Origin: Arcicella sp040387735
GTDB lineage: Bacteria > Bacteroidota > Bacteroidia > Cytophagales > Spirosomataceae
Direction: 5' to 3'
DNA: 64,000 nucleotides
NCBI GenBank assembly: GCA_040387735.1
Contig: JAZKDE010000033.1
Location: forward strand, 1 to 64,000
Shown here one piece after another: positions 14,950 through 23,134 of the stretch. Each line of letters starts with the position of its first letter. Positions within the stretch are counted from its first letter, which is position 1. The notes beneath the pieces are model-generated. The model was not told the origin of the DNA. It was given only the letters and a program-made list of their open reading frames with translations, and did no database searches. A program made the position numbers and the translations under genes.

Positions 14950-17730
14950 TCACAGCTTCACAAATTTTTTCACAAAACGTTTCTCTCCTTGTTGTGCATT
15001 GATAAAATAGACGCCTTGCGGTAATTTTTGAATATCCAAAGAATACGTCTTTTGTCCTGCCTTCAATTCGTTTTCCAAAAGTGATTTTCCTGCCAAATCA
15101 TTGATTTTTAAAGCAAAAATACCTTTTGATAAAGTCGGAATTTCAACATAAATAAAATCTTTACTTGGGTTTGGATATATTTTTATATCATCAGCTACTT
15201 CATTTTCATTAGATAAAATCGTGGCATCCAACGCCTTCCAAGGTACTAAACCTATTTCTGGCTTAGGCAAAGCTGTCGAAGTATAAATATGAAACTCTCC
15301 TGCTTTTAAAGTGAATCGAGTATTTATATCTGTAATCTCGGTAAATGCTCCCGTAAAGAAGTCATACCATTTCCCTAAAGTTGGAAAAATATTATCAACT
15401 ACATTATCCGTAATATCTAAATTGGCAATTGATATTAATTTGTTGCTCGTACCATTCAAAGTTACTTTCTTAACAAAACCTGCCACGTCCAATTGAAAAT
15501 CAGCCGTTTGGGCAACATCTAAATTGGTCTTAATTTTTATTAATTCGGCAAATACTTTGTATAATTTCAAACGGTCGGCATCCTGAAAATATTCCCAACG
15601 AATAGGTTTACGACCAGTTCTACCGTTCTGTTCAATTGAAACGTCGTAACCTAATTCACCAAATTGCCAAATCATCTTCGGCCCAGGAATAGTCAGGAAG
15701 GTAGCAGCAGACGCTTTTACCCGCTCAAGTACAGTTGGTATGGACAAAGTTACTTTTCCATTTTTTAAGCCGTCATATACCATTCTTTCCTCATCGTGAC
15801 TTTCCATATAACCTACCGCCGCAGGAGTTTTGAAACCTCTTGATTTGTAAGAATAACGAGTAAAATCACTGCTGTAACCTTTCACTGCATTTCGAGCATC
15901 ACCATTTTGATTCGCCCAAACCATCATTCCCATATCCGTTAAAACTTGTTCTTCCGAATCTTCAGAAAATAATTCCAAAATCACGTAAGCATCTTTATCA
16001 TAACTCCTGATTTTATCGTAATACCCTTTCCATATATTCACCCGACTTTGGTCAAAAAGTCGAAATACATTGTCACTACTCGAAGGTCTTTGCGTAAACC
16101 CTTTTGCTAAATCAAACCGATAGCCATCTATTTTATATTCTTTTATCCAGAACTCATTGGCACGGTTGACGTAATCTTTAGTTACTTGATTTTCGTGATT
16201 GAAGTCAAAAAATACGCTGTAAGGATGCGTGGCTTGTTGGTTAAAAAAGGGAGAATCTGCTGAAGGTTGCGTACCGTCCCAGTACATTTTTACGTAAGGA
16301 AATTCGTAATCTGCTTGATTGAAAACTACGTCTAAAACTACGGCAATGCCATTTTCATGACAAACATCCACAAACTTTTTCAAATCATCTTTCGTTCCGT
16401 AAGCTTTATCAGGAGCAAAATAATAAATGGGATTGTACCCCCAAGAATCATTATTTGAGAACTCTATAATTGGCATTAATTCTATGCAATTCACCCCTAA
16501 ATTTTTAAAATAAGCAATACGGTCAATCGCATTTTTATAAGAACCATCCGTATCAAAATCACGAATATGGAGTTCATAAACAACTAAATTGCTTTGAGCG
16601 GGGCGTTTAAAATCTGTTATTTTCCAAGGATAAGCCATTTGTCCCGTCTGAAAAACAGAGGCGATGCTTTTTACATTATCGGGCAGAAATTTCAAGTTTG
16701 GATAAGTCGTTGAAGAAATTCCTTTATCATTATTGGGGTCAAGAATTTTCTCACAATAAGGGTCCCCAACGGCTAATATTCCGTTTACCAAATACTGAAA
16801 AGCATACTCCTGCCCTTTAGTAAGTCCATCAATATCAATCCAATAACGATTCCCATCGGGCGTTTTTTGCATTAATGATTGATTATTAATTTGCCAATTA
16901 TTAAAGTCTCCAATAGCATAAATGAAGTCTTTTTGGGGGGCAAATAATACTAAAGTAACTTTTGTGTCCGAAATATAATTGATACCATCTTTTACACCCG
17001 TCGGCAGGGCTGCGGTAGTTGGAGTAGGCTTCACGGTTACGGTAAAATCATTAGTGGTGGTTTCAGTGGTGGTACTGGCAATAATTTTCACATTTTGGGT
17101 TGCTCCCGAAACGGAACTAACAAGCAATGTGTAACGTAATGAATCTTTATTGGTAACGGTATTTACAGAAATATCATTGACGGTTAATCCTAAATTTGCT
17201 TTTTGAGACGCTACCGCTAAAACCGAAATAGTGCTTCCCGCTTCCGCAAAAAAAGTTTTTTCTTTCGGTGATAGAAATGCCACATTTAACTTATTATCGT
17301 ACATTATAATCGAAAAGTCTTCCGTTTGAGATTTTCCATCTCCACTTTTCAATAATACGCCCAATTTTCTAATTGGTACAACTGCAGGCACCGCATAATA
17401 ATCTCTTGGCTTGAATTTAATACTCCATTTGTCATTTCCGAGCGAAGTCATTTTACCTTTTTCAAAAGGAATGGCAAAATTAGTTTGCCCCGCTGGTTGA
17501 AACTGAAAAGCATCGCCCGTAGCCGTTGAACCCGCCCCCGACCACAAATAAACGTCATCCTTCTTGCCAAGAAGCCCTTTGGCACGAGAATCTTTAGCGA
17601 GTGTTAGGTCAAAAATAATGGTAATTTCTTGTTCTCCATTGGGCAAAACAGGGTCGGTCGTTACTGCTTGACCCGCAACAGAAAACCACCTCGCCAACAA
17701 GATGGCGAATAAGAACATGATTTTTTTCAT
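14950..17730 (-). CDS. Secreted alpha-amylase family (GH13) enzyme with T9SS sorting domain
   Basis: A protein of 926 residues from the ATG at 17728-17730, chosen because MKKIMFLFAILLARWFSVAG is a signal peptide; the longer frame would overlap maf. An N-terminal region of about 240 residues with beta-sandwich character is followed by a CBM48-like segment (VTLVLFAPQKDFIYAIGDFN) and the GH13 barrel. The four conserved regions are visible: DVVFNQ (near 466), GYRFDLAKGF with the nucleophile Asp (near 536), ILELFSED with the acid Glu (near 585) and ESHDEERM (near 642). The last 75 residues (IKIYPNPSKDFIYVEIP and FVKKFVKL) are a type A T9SS signal. It should degrade alpha-glucans outside the cell or on the surface. 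Confidence 0.93.
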   Translation of the reverse strand: MKKIMFLFAILLARWFSVAGQAVTTDPVLPNGEQEITIIFDLTLAKDSRAKGLLGKKDDVYLWSGAGSTATGDAFQFQPAGQTNFAIPFEKGKMTSLGNDKWSIKFKPRDYYAVPAVVPIRKLGVLLKSGDGKSQTEDFSIIMYDNKLNVAFLSPKEKTFFAEAGSTISVLAVASQKANLGLTVNDISVNTVTNKDSLRYTLLVSSVSGATQNVKIIASTTTETTTNDFTVTVKPTPTTAALPTGVKDGINYISDTKVTLVLFAPQKDFIYAIGDFNNWQINNQSLMQKTPDGNRYWIDIDGLTKGQEYAFQYLVNGILAVGDPYCEKILDPNNDKGISSTTYPNLKFLPDNVKSIASVFQTGQMAYPWKITDFKRPAQSNLVVYELHIRDFDTDGSYKNAIDRIAYFKNLGVNCIELMPIIEFSNNDSWGYNPIYYFAPDKAYGTKDDLKKFVDVCHENGIAVVLDVVFNQADYEFPYVKMYWDGTQPSADSPFFNQQATHPYSVFFDFNHENQVTKDYVNRANEFWIKEYKIDGYRFDLAKGFTQRPSSSDNVFRLFDQSRVNIWKGYYDKIRSYDKDAYVILELFSEDSEEQVLTDMGMMVWANQNGDARNAVKGYSSDFTRYSYKSRGFKTPAAVGYMESHDEERMVYDGLKNGKVTLSIPTVLERVKASAATFLTIPGPKMIWQFGELGYDVSIEQNGRTGRKPIRWEYFQDADRLKLYKVFAELIKIKTNLDVAQTADFQLDVAGFVKKVTLNGTSNKLISIANLDITDNVVDNIFPTLGKWYDFFTGAFTEITDINTRFTLKAGEFHIYTSTALPKPEIGLVPWKALDATILSNENEVADDIKIYPNPSKDFIYVEIPTLSKGIFALKINDLAGKSLLENELKAGQKTYSLDIQKLPQGVYFINAQQGEKRFVKKFVKL

Positions 17731-17779
17731 CGTATTTATAAAAGGTTGGTTAATGGAAATACGAAGATAATGAAAAGTA

Positions 17780-18358
17780 TTACTCATGGATAAAATACTT
17801 ACGCAACGCCTCATATACCTTATGCACGGGCAACCCCATCACGGTAAAATACGAACCTTCCATGCGAGGAATTCCAACCATTCCGATAAAATCTTGAACA
17901 CCATAAGCTCCTGCTTTATCAAAAGGGCGACAAGTTTTGATATAATAATCTATCTCTTCTTCACTTAATTCACGAAAAAAAACATTGGCTACGTCGATAA
18001 AACTTTCGGTACTTTCAGAAGTCATTACGCATACTCCAGTGATAACTTGATGTTGCCGACCCGACAATTTTCTGAGCATTTGACTTGCTTCTACGGCATC
18101 TTTTGGCTTATTTAGAATCTCATTGTCAATCACAACAATGGTATCAGCCGTCAAAATTATCTGATTATCAAGCTCTTCTCTGAAAGCCTCCGCTTTTTTT
18201 CGGGCCAAATAAGCAGGCACTTCTGCGGCAGGCATGGTTTCTGAGAAATCTTCGTTAGTATCTTTTACCTTTACCGTAAATTCAAAACCTGCATCACGTA
18301 ATAATTGTTGACGACGAGGTGAATTAGAAGCTAAAATGAGTGGTTTTGTTAGTTGAAG
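17780..18358 (-). CDS. maf: Maf family nucleotide pyrophosphatase (start lost in gap)
   Basis: The visible 193 codons cover almost the whole family length. Motifs are LASNSPRRQQLL near the N-terminus, ILTADTIV with the catalytic Asp, and KAGAYGVQDFIG in the middle. Maf proteins hydrolyse modified or canonical nucleoside triphosphates at the alpha-beta bond to prevent misincorporation. The first visible residues, LQLTKPLILAS, lie at the usual distance from the start, so the start codon is probably just inside the N run. It ends 49 bp before the GH13 start, on the same strand. Confidence 0.92.
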   Translation of the reverse strand, partial: LQLTKPLILASNSPRRQQLLRDAGFEFTVKVKDTNEDFSETMPAAEVPAYLARKKAEAFREELDNQIILTADTIVVIDNEILNKPKDAVEASQMLRKLSGRQHQVITGVCVMTSESTESFIDVANVFFRELSEEEIDYYIKTCRPFDKAGAYGVQDFIGMVGIPRMEGSYFTVMGLPVHKVYEALRKYFIHE

Positions 18359-18405
18359 NNNNNNNNNNNNNNNNNNNNNNNNNNNNNNNNNNNNNNNNNN
18401 NNNNN
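18359..18405. other. Assembly gap (47 N) at the 5' end of maf
   Basis: The run hides the maf start codon. An ATG at 18431-18433 followed by GNHKKTLP is in frame only if the 47-base estimate is right, so it should not be taken as the start. Confidence 0.9.
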
Positions 18406-18543
18406 TTGGCAAGGTTTTTTTGTGATTTCCCATTAACTATCGGCAATCAGTTTCTATCTTATCTTGATGATTAAAACACAGTGCCAAGTTGGGATTTCAT
18501 TTTTAATTTATCCTTTAAAATCTGTAATCTATTCACTAAATAC

Positions 18544-20457
18544 ATGAGATTTATTTTACAAATTTACCCATATTCCTTTAAACAAACGACTAAGGTTTTG
18601 TGCTTAATCCTTTTTTGTTTGTCAGCGGGCTATGCTCAACAGCCAGATTCTACCTATCAAAAACCGATTGAGATTGTCAGTATGAAATCCGAAAAGGATA
18701 GTCTCATGTTTACAAAATTGAAGAAAAGGTTTTCTAAAAATAAAATCCTCAATGAAATTTACAATGCTCTTTTTAGAGATGTGTACAATCAAAATTCATC
18801 GGGACAGGAAATTGTGCAAATTGATGAAAATCCATTCAAAGAATATGAAGGAAGAGTAATTCGAAAAATTTTTGTGAAACGTCGGCAAGTATTCGGTGAA
18901 AGTATTGTTGACACCGCCAGAATTGCCGAAGGATTCGACCGTTTTCTAAATTCACTACACACAAACACCAAAGAAAAAGTTATCAGAAAATCATTTTTAA
19001 TGTTCGACGTTGGAGACATTATTGATGCCGACCGTTTGCGAGATAATGAGCGTTTAATGCGGAGAAGTCCCATTCTCCACGATGCTCGAATTTTGGTTTT
19101 GCCCGACCCTCAATTTCCTAATTTAGTAGATTTATTGGTTATTACGCAAGATATTTGGTCTTTATTACCTGACGTTGGTTTTAATGGTTTCAAGGATTAC
19201 TACCTCGGCATTAATCAAATTAATGTCCGAGGATTAGGGCATTCTTGGAAAAATATCCTCTATTTTAACTACAATGAAAAACCCGCTCTGGAATATTATA
19301 GCCAATATACAATTCCGTATATTGGGCGGACATTTATAACGGGACAAGCTGAAATTGAACTTCGCCGACAAACCAATCACTACGCTATTCGCTTTTATCG
19401 ACCTTTTTTGACTCCCGAAATGAAATCAGCGGGAGGTTTTGAAATGAGTAATGACCGTAATTTATTGAATACTTTCAGAGGCTATGACGCAACTACTTAC
19501 AAAAATACGGACACTACTTATTTACGATTTCCAACAAACCGAAATTACTTAGATATTTGGACGGCTTATGCCTTTAAATTACCCTTTGCCGATAAAGAAG
19601 TCCAAGAGCGTTCTCGCTTAGTCGTGGGCGTTAGATTTTCCGATATTTCTTATACGCAACGCCCAGAAGTTACGGCCGATACTAACCAAATTTTCAGAAA
19701 TCACCGAGACTTTTTAGCAGGAATTGGGTTTTCGAACAGACGCTACAAACGAGATTTTTTGATTTATGGCTTTGGTGTTACAGAAGACGTTCCTTACGGA
19801 TATTCCGCAACTTTGGTGGCGGGTTACGAAAACTCGGATGCATTTGGAAAACGCTGGTATTCAGGCATTAAACTCGCCAAAGGGCAATATATTGGCAAGG
19901 CTGGCTATATTTACGGACTTCTCAATATGGGTGGATATTCGAACGGAACAACGGGATTGAGCATTGAGTCTAACTATTTTAGTACTCTTCACGCTTACCG
20001 CCGACGGACGCAAATTCGTCATTTTGTGAATCTTCGATACGCTTTCGGCAATAACCGTTACACGGGGGAATTCGTGAATGTAAACCGAGAAAATGGTATT
20101 TTGGACGTTAATAGTGATAAACTTTGGGGGACTAAAAAATTAGGAATTGGCTATCAAATTGTCTTTTTTTCCCGAACCAATTTTGTGGGCTTTAGGATTG
20201 CACCATTTTTCCAAACTGATTTTGCCTTTGTCAATCCCAAAAATGAATTTCTCCTCAATCATATTCCTTATACGGGCATTGGCGTAGGCATTCGTTTGCG
20301 AAATGAGAATTTAACCTTTAGTACTTTCCAAATTAAATTCTCCTATTTTCCGAACCTCCCCGATGTTCAGACACTCAATTTTGCGTTTAATGACACGTAC
20401 AATCTTCGTCTTCGAGATTTCGACATTTCAGCTCCTGAAATTGTTCCTTTTAGATAG
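18544..20457 (+). CDS. BamA/TamA-family outer membrane protein
   Basis: A protein of 637 residues from the ATG at 18544, chosen because a signal peptide follows (VLCLILFCLSAGYAQ). The open frame also extends upstream from a GTG at 18481, but that would put extra residues before the signal. A POTRA-like region spans about 80-200 (YEGRVIRKIFVKRRQVFGES and LPDPQFPNLVDLLVITQDIW). The rest is beta-barrel text with alternating aromatic residues. Members of this superfamily insert or export outer membrane proteins; the substrate here is unknown. It is divergent from maf. Confidence 0.82.
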   Translation: MRFILQIYPYSFKQTTKVLCLILFCLSAGYAQQPDSTYQKPIEIVSMKSEKDSLMFTKLKKRFSKNKILNEIYNALFRDVYNQNSSGQEIVQIDENPFKEYEGRVIRKIFVKRRQVFGESIVDTARIAEGFDRFLNSLHTNTKEKVIRKSFLMFDVGDIIDADRLRDNERLMRRSPILHDARILVLPDPQFPNLVDLLVITQDIWSLLPDVGFNGFKDYYLGINQINVRGLGHSWKNILYFNYNEKPALEYYSQYTIPYIGRTFITGQAEIELRRQTNHYAIRFYRPFLTPEMKSAGGFEMSNDRNLLNTFRGYDATTYKNTDTTYLRFPTNRNYLDIWTAYAFKLPFADKEVQERSRLVVGVRFSDISYTQRPEVTADTNQIFRNHRDFLAGIGFSNRRYKRDFLIYGFGVTEDVPYGYSATLVAGYENSDAFGKRWYSGIKLAKGQYIGKAGYIYGLLNMGGYSNGTTGLSIESNYFSTLHAYRRRTQIRHFVNLRYAFGNNRYTGEFVNVNRENGILDVNSDKLWGTKKLGIGYQIVFFSRTNFVGFRIAPFFQTDFAFVNPKNEFLLNHIPYTGIGVGIRLRNENLTFSTFQIKFSYFPNLPDVQTLNFAFNDTYNLRLRDFDISAPEIVPFR

Positions 20458-20627
20458 TATTCTCTAAAAAATTACCGTTTAATAACTTTAAGAACGTCAA
20501 AACAACAAATTTTACATAATCTCTGTTTTTACATTAACCGTAAGTACATATATTTTATCTTTTAATTTAAAGTAATAAAATTGCGACAAATTAGCCCATT
20601 TAATCAATCCGTGAATCAATATCTACG

Positions 20628-21095
20628 ATGCCAATCGAAAAAGACATAAAACAGTTTAATTTCAAAACTCCTTACAACAAGTTAACCATCAACTTAATGT
20701 ACACCAGTGGATGGCTGACCAATCAATACGCTAAAATTATTAGGCCTTATAATATCACTGAACAACAATACCAAGTTCTGAGAATACTCCAAGAATGTTA
20801 TCCCAATGCTGCAACAGTCAATTATATTATTGAAGGAATGATTGACAAAATGTCTAATGCTTCGAGATTAGTGGACAAATTAATTGCCAAAGAATTAGTA
20901 ATAAAGGTCAAGTCTTCGTCTGATATGAGGTCTGTTGATGTGCTACTAACCGACAAAGGATTATCTTTGCTGGACGAATTGAATACCCAAATCTGTATCT
21001 CTCAAGAGTACTTTTTAGGTTTAGATGAGGATGAACTCAATTCTTTAAATAATCTTATTGATATTTTAAGAAAAAACCAAAACAAAACTACCTGA
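20628..21095 (+). CDS. MarR family transcriptional regulator (paralogue 1)
   Basis: A protein of 155 residues. The winged helix lies about residues 40-105, with IRPYNITEQQYQVLRILQE, then SNASRLVDKLIAKELVIK and the wing. It shares the opening MPIEKDIKQFNFKTPYNKLT with the second MarR gene, so the two are recent tandem duplicates. The wing here has SSSDMRSVDVLLTDKG, where the DRR of typical MarR is replaced by DMR; the second copy keeps NDRR. This may change its DNA specificity. The ligand is unknown. Confidence 0.92.
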   Translation: MPIEKDIKQFNFKTPYNKLTINLMYTSGWLTNQYAKIIRPYNITEQQYQVLRILQECYPNAATVNYIIEGMIDKMSNASRLVDKLIAKELVIKVKSSSDMRSVDVLLTDKGLSLLDELNTQICISQEYFLGLDEDELNSLNNLIDILRKNQNKTT

Positions 21096-21133
21096 TAATC
21101 AATTACTTAAAAACGTTAACAAAAAATTAACAA

Positions 21134-21172
21134 ATTAATGTATTGACATTAGATGTCTATACATTAATTTTG
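21134..21172 (+). promoter_or_regulatory. Operator-promoter of the second marR gene
   Basis: An inverted repeat with 16-base arms and one mismatch (ATTAATGTATTGACAT at 21134-21149, ATGTCTATACATTAAT at 21153-21168, 3-base centre). It covers a promoter made of TTG at 21143-21145, 19 bases, and TAATTTTG at 21165-21172. Size and symmetry fit a MarR dimer site, so binding would block RNA polymerase. Confidence 0.8.
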
Positions 21173-21187
21173 TCATATCAAATCATC

Positions 21188-21688
21188 ATGAGCATAGAAA
21201 AAGACATAAAGCAAAGCAATTTTAAATCACCTTATTCAAAGGCGGTCATCAATATTTTTTACACAAATAATTGGTTGGGTTCATTGCAAATGGAAATTTT
21301 CAAACCTTTTGATTTGACTTTACAGCAGTACAATGTACTCCGAATTTTAAGAGGCCAATATCCGCAACCAACCACTGTGATTGCTATTATCGAGAGAATG
21401 TTGGATAAAATGTCAAATGCTTCCCGATTAGTAGACAAGCTTTTAGCGAAAGAATTGGTAGTCAGGAAGGTTTGTCCAAATGACCGTCGAGCAGTTGACG
21501 TGCTCATTACGAAAAAAGGCTTGGATTTACTCGCTGAAATTGATTCATTACAGTATAAATGGGAAGAACATTTACACGGACTAACCGAAGAAGAAGCTCT
21601 TCAATTAAGTAATCTTTTGGATAAAATGAGAGCACCCAAGCAACCCTGTGATGTCAATAAACTTAAAGAATCTATTACAAACAACTAA
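21188..21688 (+). CDS. MarR family transcriptional regulator (paralogue 2)
   Basis: A protein of 166 residues from the ATG at 21188. The open frame continues to a TTG at 21143, but that codon lies within the -33 promoter element and operator, so it cannot be the start. The winged helix has FDLTLQQYNVLRILRGQYP, NASRLVDKLLAKELVVRKV and the wing motif PNDRRAVDVLITKKG. The near-palindromic operator directly upstream suggests autorepression. The YceI gene follows after 77 bp on the same strand. MarR-YceI pairs are common in Bacteroidota, so yceI is a likely target. Confidence 0.93.
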   Translation: MSIEKDIKQSNFKSPYSKAVINIFYTNNWLGSLQMEIFKPFDLTLQQYNVLRILRGQYPQPTTVIAIIERMLDKMSNASRLVDKLLAKELVVRKVCPNDRRAVDVLITKKGLDLLAEIDSLQYKWEEHLHGLTEEEALQLSNLLDKMRAPKQPCDVNKLKESITNN

Positions 21689-21693
21689 TATAC

Positions 21694-21733
21694 AATTGAC
21701 TTAATTTCTAAATCTCTTATAAAAAAGTCAATT
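21694..21733. promoter_or_regulatory. Inverted repeat between marR and yceI
   Basis: AATTGACTT (21694-21702) and AAGTCAATT (21725-21733) are exact complements separated by 22 bases. The TTGAC half resembles the core of the marR operator. It could be a second MarR site for yceI or a weak hairpin. Confidence 0.4.
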
Positions 21734-21765
21734 AATTCTTTTAACAATTAATTTTAAACAAAAAA

Positions 21766-22365
21766 ATGAAAGCAATTAAATTTATCGCAAGCATTTTAGT
21801 AGCGGCTTTGTTCGTGAACGTAGCAGTAGCAAACACTCCAGCAAAAGGAGGTAAAAAAGCAACTTTATCAGTAGATACAAAAGCAAGTAAAATCCACTGG
21901 TTGGCTAAAAAAGTAACTGGTCAGCACGAAGGAACAATCAACATCACTTCTGGTTCATTAGTAACTGAAGGGTTGAAAATTACAGGTGGCGAATTTGTAA
22001 TTGATTTAAAATCAATCGTTTGTACAGATATTACTGATGCTGAATACAACAAAAAATTCATCGGACATATCACAACTGGTGATTTCTTTGAAGTAGAAAA
22101 ATTCCCAACTTCGACCTTCAAAATCACTAAAGTAGCGGGTGCTAATATCACTGGAGATTTAACTTTACACGGTGTGACTAAATCAATCACTTTCCCTACA
22201 AAAATTGCTACGGTAGGTGGAAAAGTTACTGCAACTGCTGCTATTCCTGTGGATAGAACTGATTTTGGTGTGAAATATGGCTCTAAAAAATTCTTTGATT
22301 CTATCGGTGACAAAGCAATTGACGATGTATTTACATTAGATGTTACTTTGGTAGCTGGAAAATAA
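21766..22365 (+). CDS. YceI family periplasmic lipid-binding protein
   Basis: A protein of 199 residues. A signal peptide (KFIASILVAALFVNVAVA) ends near residue 22. The lipocalin-like YceI domain follows: ASKIHWLAKKVTGQHEGTIN, GGEFVIDLKSI, TGDFFEVEKFPTSTFKIT and GDLTLHGVTKSITFP. Known members bind isoprenoid or polyprenyl chains in the periplasm. It sits downstream of two MarR genes, and its expression is probably under their control, as inferred from context. A hairpin with a T run follows at 22455-22505. Confidence 0.93.
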   Translation: MKAIKFIASILVAALFVNVAVANTPAKGGKKATLSVDTKASKIHWLAKKVTGQHEGTINITSGSLVTEGLKITGGEFVIDLKSIVCTDITDAEYNKKFIGHITTGDFFEVEKFPTSTFKITKVAGANITGDLTLHGVTKSITFPTKIATVGGKVTATAAIPVDRTDFGVKYGSKKFFDSIGDKAIDDVFTLDVTLVAGK

Positions 22366-22454
22366 TTTCGAGCGGTAATTTTTAGCATTCTGAAAATATT
22401 TAATTCCCCAGAATACTAAAAAATCCAATACTCCGTTATTATACAGTTTCTCAT

Positions 22455-22505
22455 AAATCCTCACATTAATTATCTTTCGAGATTAATTTTGTGGGGATTT
22501 TTTTA
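22455..22505 (+). terminator. Intrinsic terminator after yceI
   Basis: AATCCTCACATTAAT pairs imperfectly with ATTAATTTTGTGGGGATT and is followed by a T run. It lies between yceI and the convergent CoA-binding gene. Confidence 0.7.
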
Positions 22506-22540
22506 TGGAAATTAATCTAAATTACCACGAAATTACCCCA

Positions 22541-22897
22541 TTAATACTGCCCCGTAGCTAATAAAACTAACGTACAGGCCTCTTCGGTTTCTATTCCCTT
22601 CGACTGAGCTAAAGACTCAAATTCTGGATTTTCTGCCCCTGGATTGAAAATAATTCTGCGTGGTTTTTGAGCCAAAATATAATCGTATAATGCAGGTTGA
22701 TTTTTCACGCCAACATACATTGTTACGGTATCAATTCCATCTAACTTCGGATAATTCGTTTGAATATGATGTCCTTGCACCTCTCCTATTTTCTGACCGA
22801 CCAATTCTATTTCGTGTCCGTGAGCCAATAAACTATTAGCCGCTTTGAAGGCATATCGTTCAGGATTAGTAGAAGCTCCAATTATTAAAGTTTTCAT
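22541..22897 (-). CDS. CoA-binding domain protein
   Basis: A protein of 118 residues forming a single Rossmann-type CoA-binding domain (CoA_binding_2). Motifs are IIGASTNPERYAFKAANSLL at the N-terminus (glycine-rich turn), GHEIELVGQKIG and RIIFNPGAENPEFESLAQSKG. Family members bind CoA, and several are linked to redox or acyl-CoA sensing, but the cellular role of the stand-alone form is not known. It is a single gene, convergent with yceI and divergent from the GH13-like gene. Confidence 0.9.
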   Translation of the reverse strand: MKTLIIGASTNPERYAFKAANSLLAHGHEIELVGQKIGEVQGHHIQTNYPKLDGIDTVTMYVGVKNQPALYDYILAQKPRRIIFNPGAENPEFESLAQSKGIETEEACTLVLLATGQY

Positions 22898-23134
22898 TGT
22901 TTGTTATTTATTAAAAGTAATTTCAGCAATTACGATGGTTTCATAATTGATATTTTAGTCAAAAAATAGCTCATTACGTATAAATACTCGAGAGAAAAAA
23001 GCACTTTATTTAACTAAAGAGAACGATTTGCAAGTTTTTGCGTATTTTTTGCATATTTTTTCTTAATTTAAAACAATTTTTAGGACTCTTTTAGTTTCTC
23101 AGAAATATAATACGACCATTTTTATAATAATTTT

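Noticed and set aside
21143..21187. TTG at 21143 as an upstream start of the second MarR protein
   Set aside because: The codon is the -33 element of the promoter and lies in the operator; the ATG at 21188 matches the paralogue's N-terminus.
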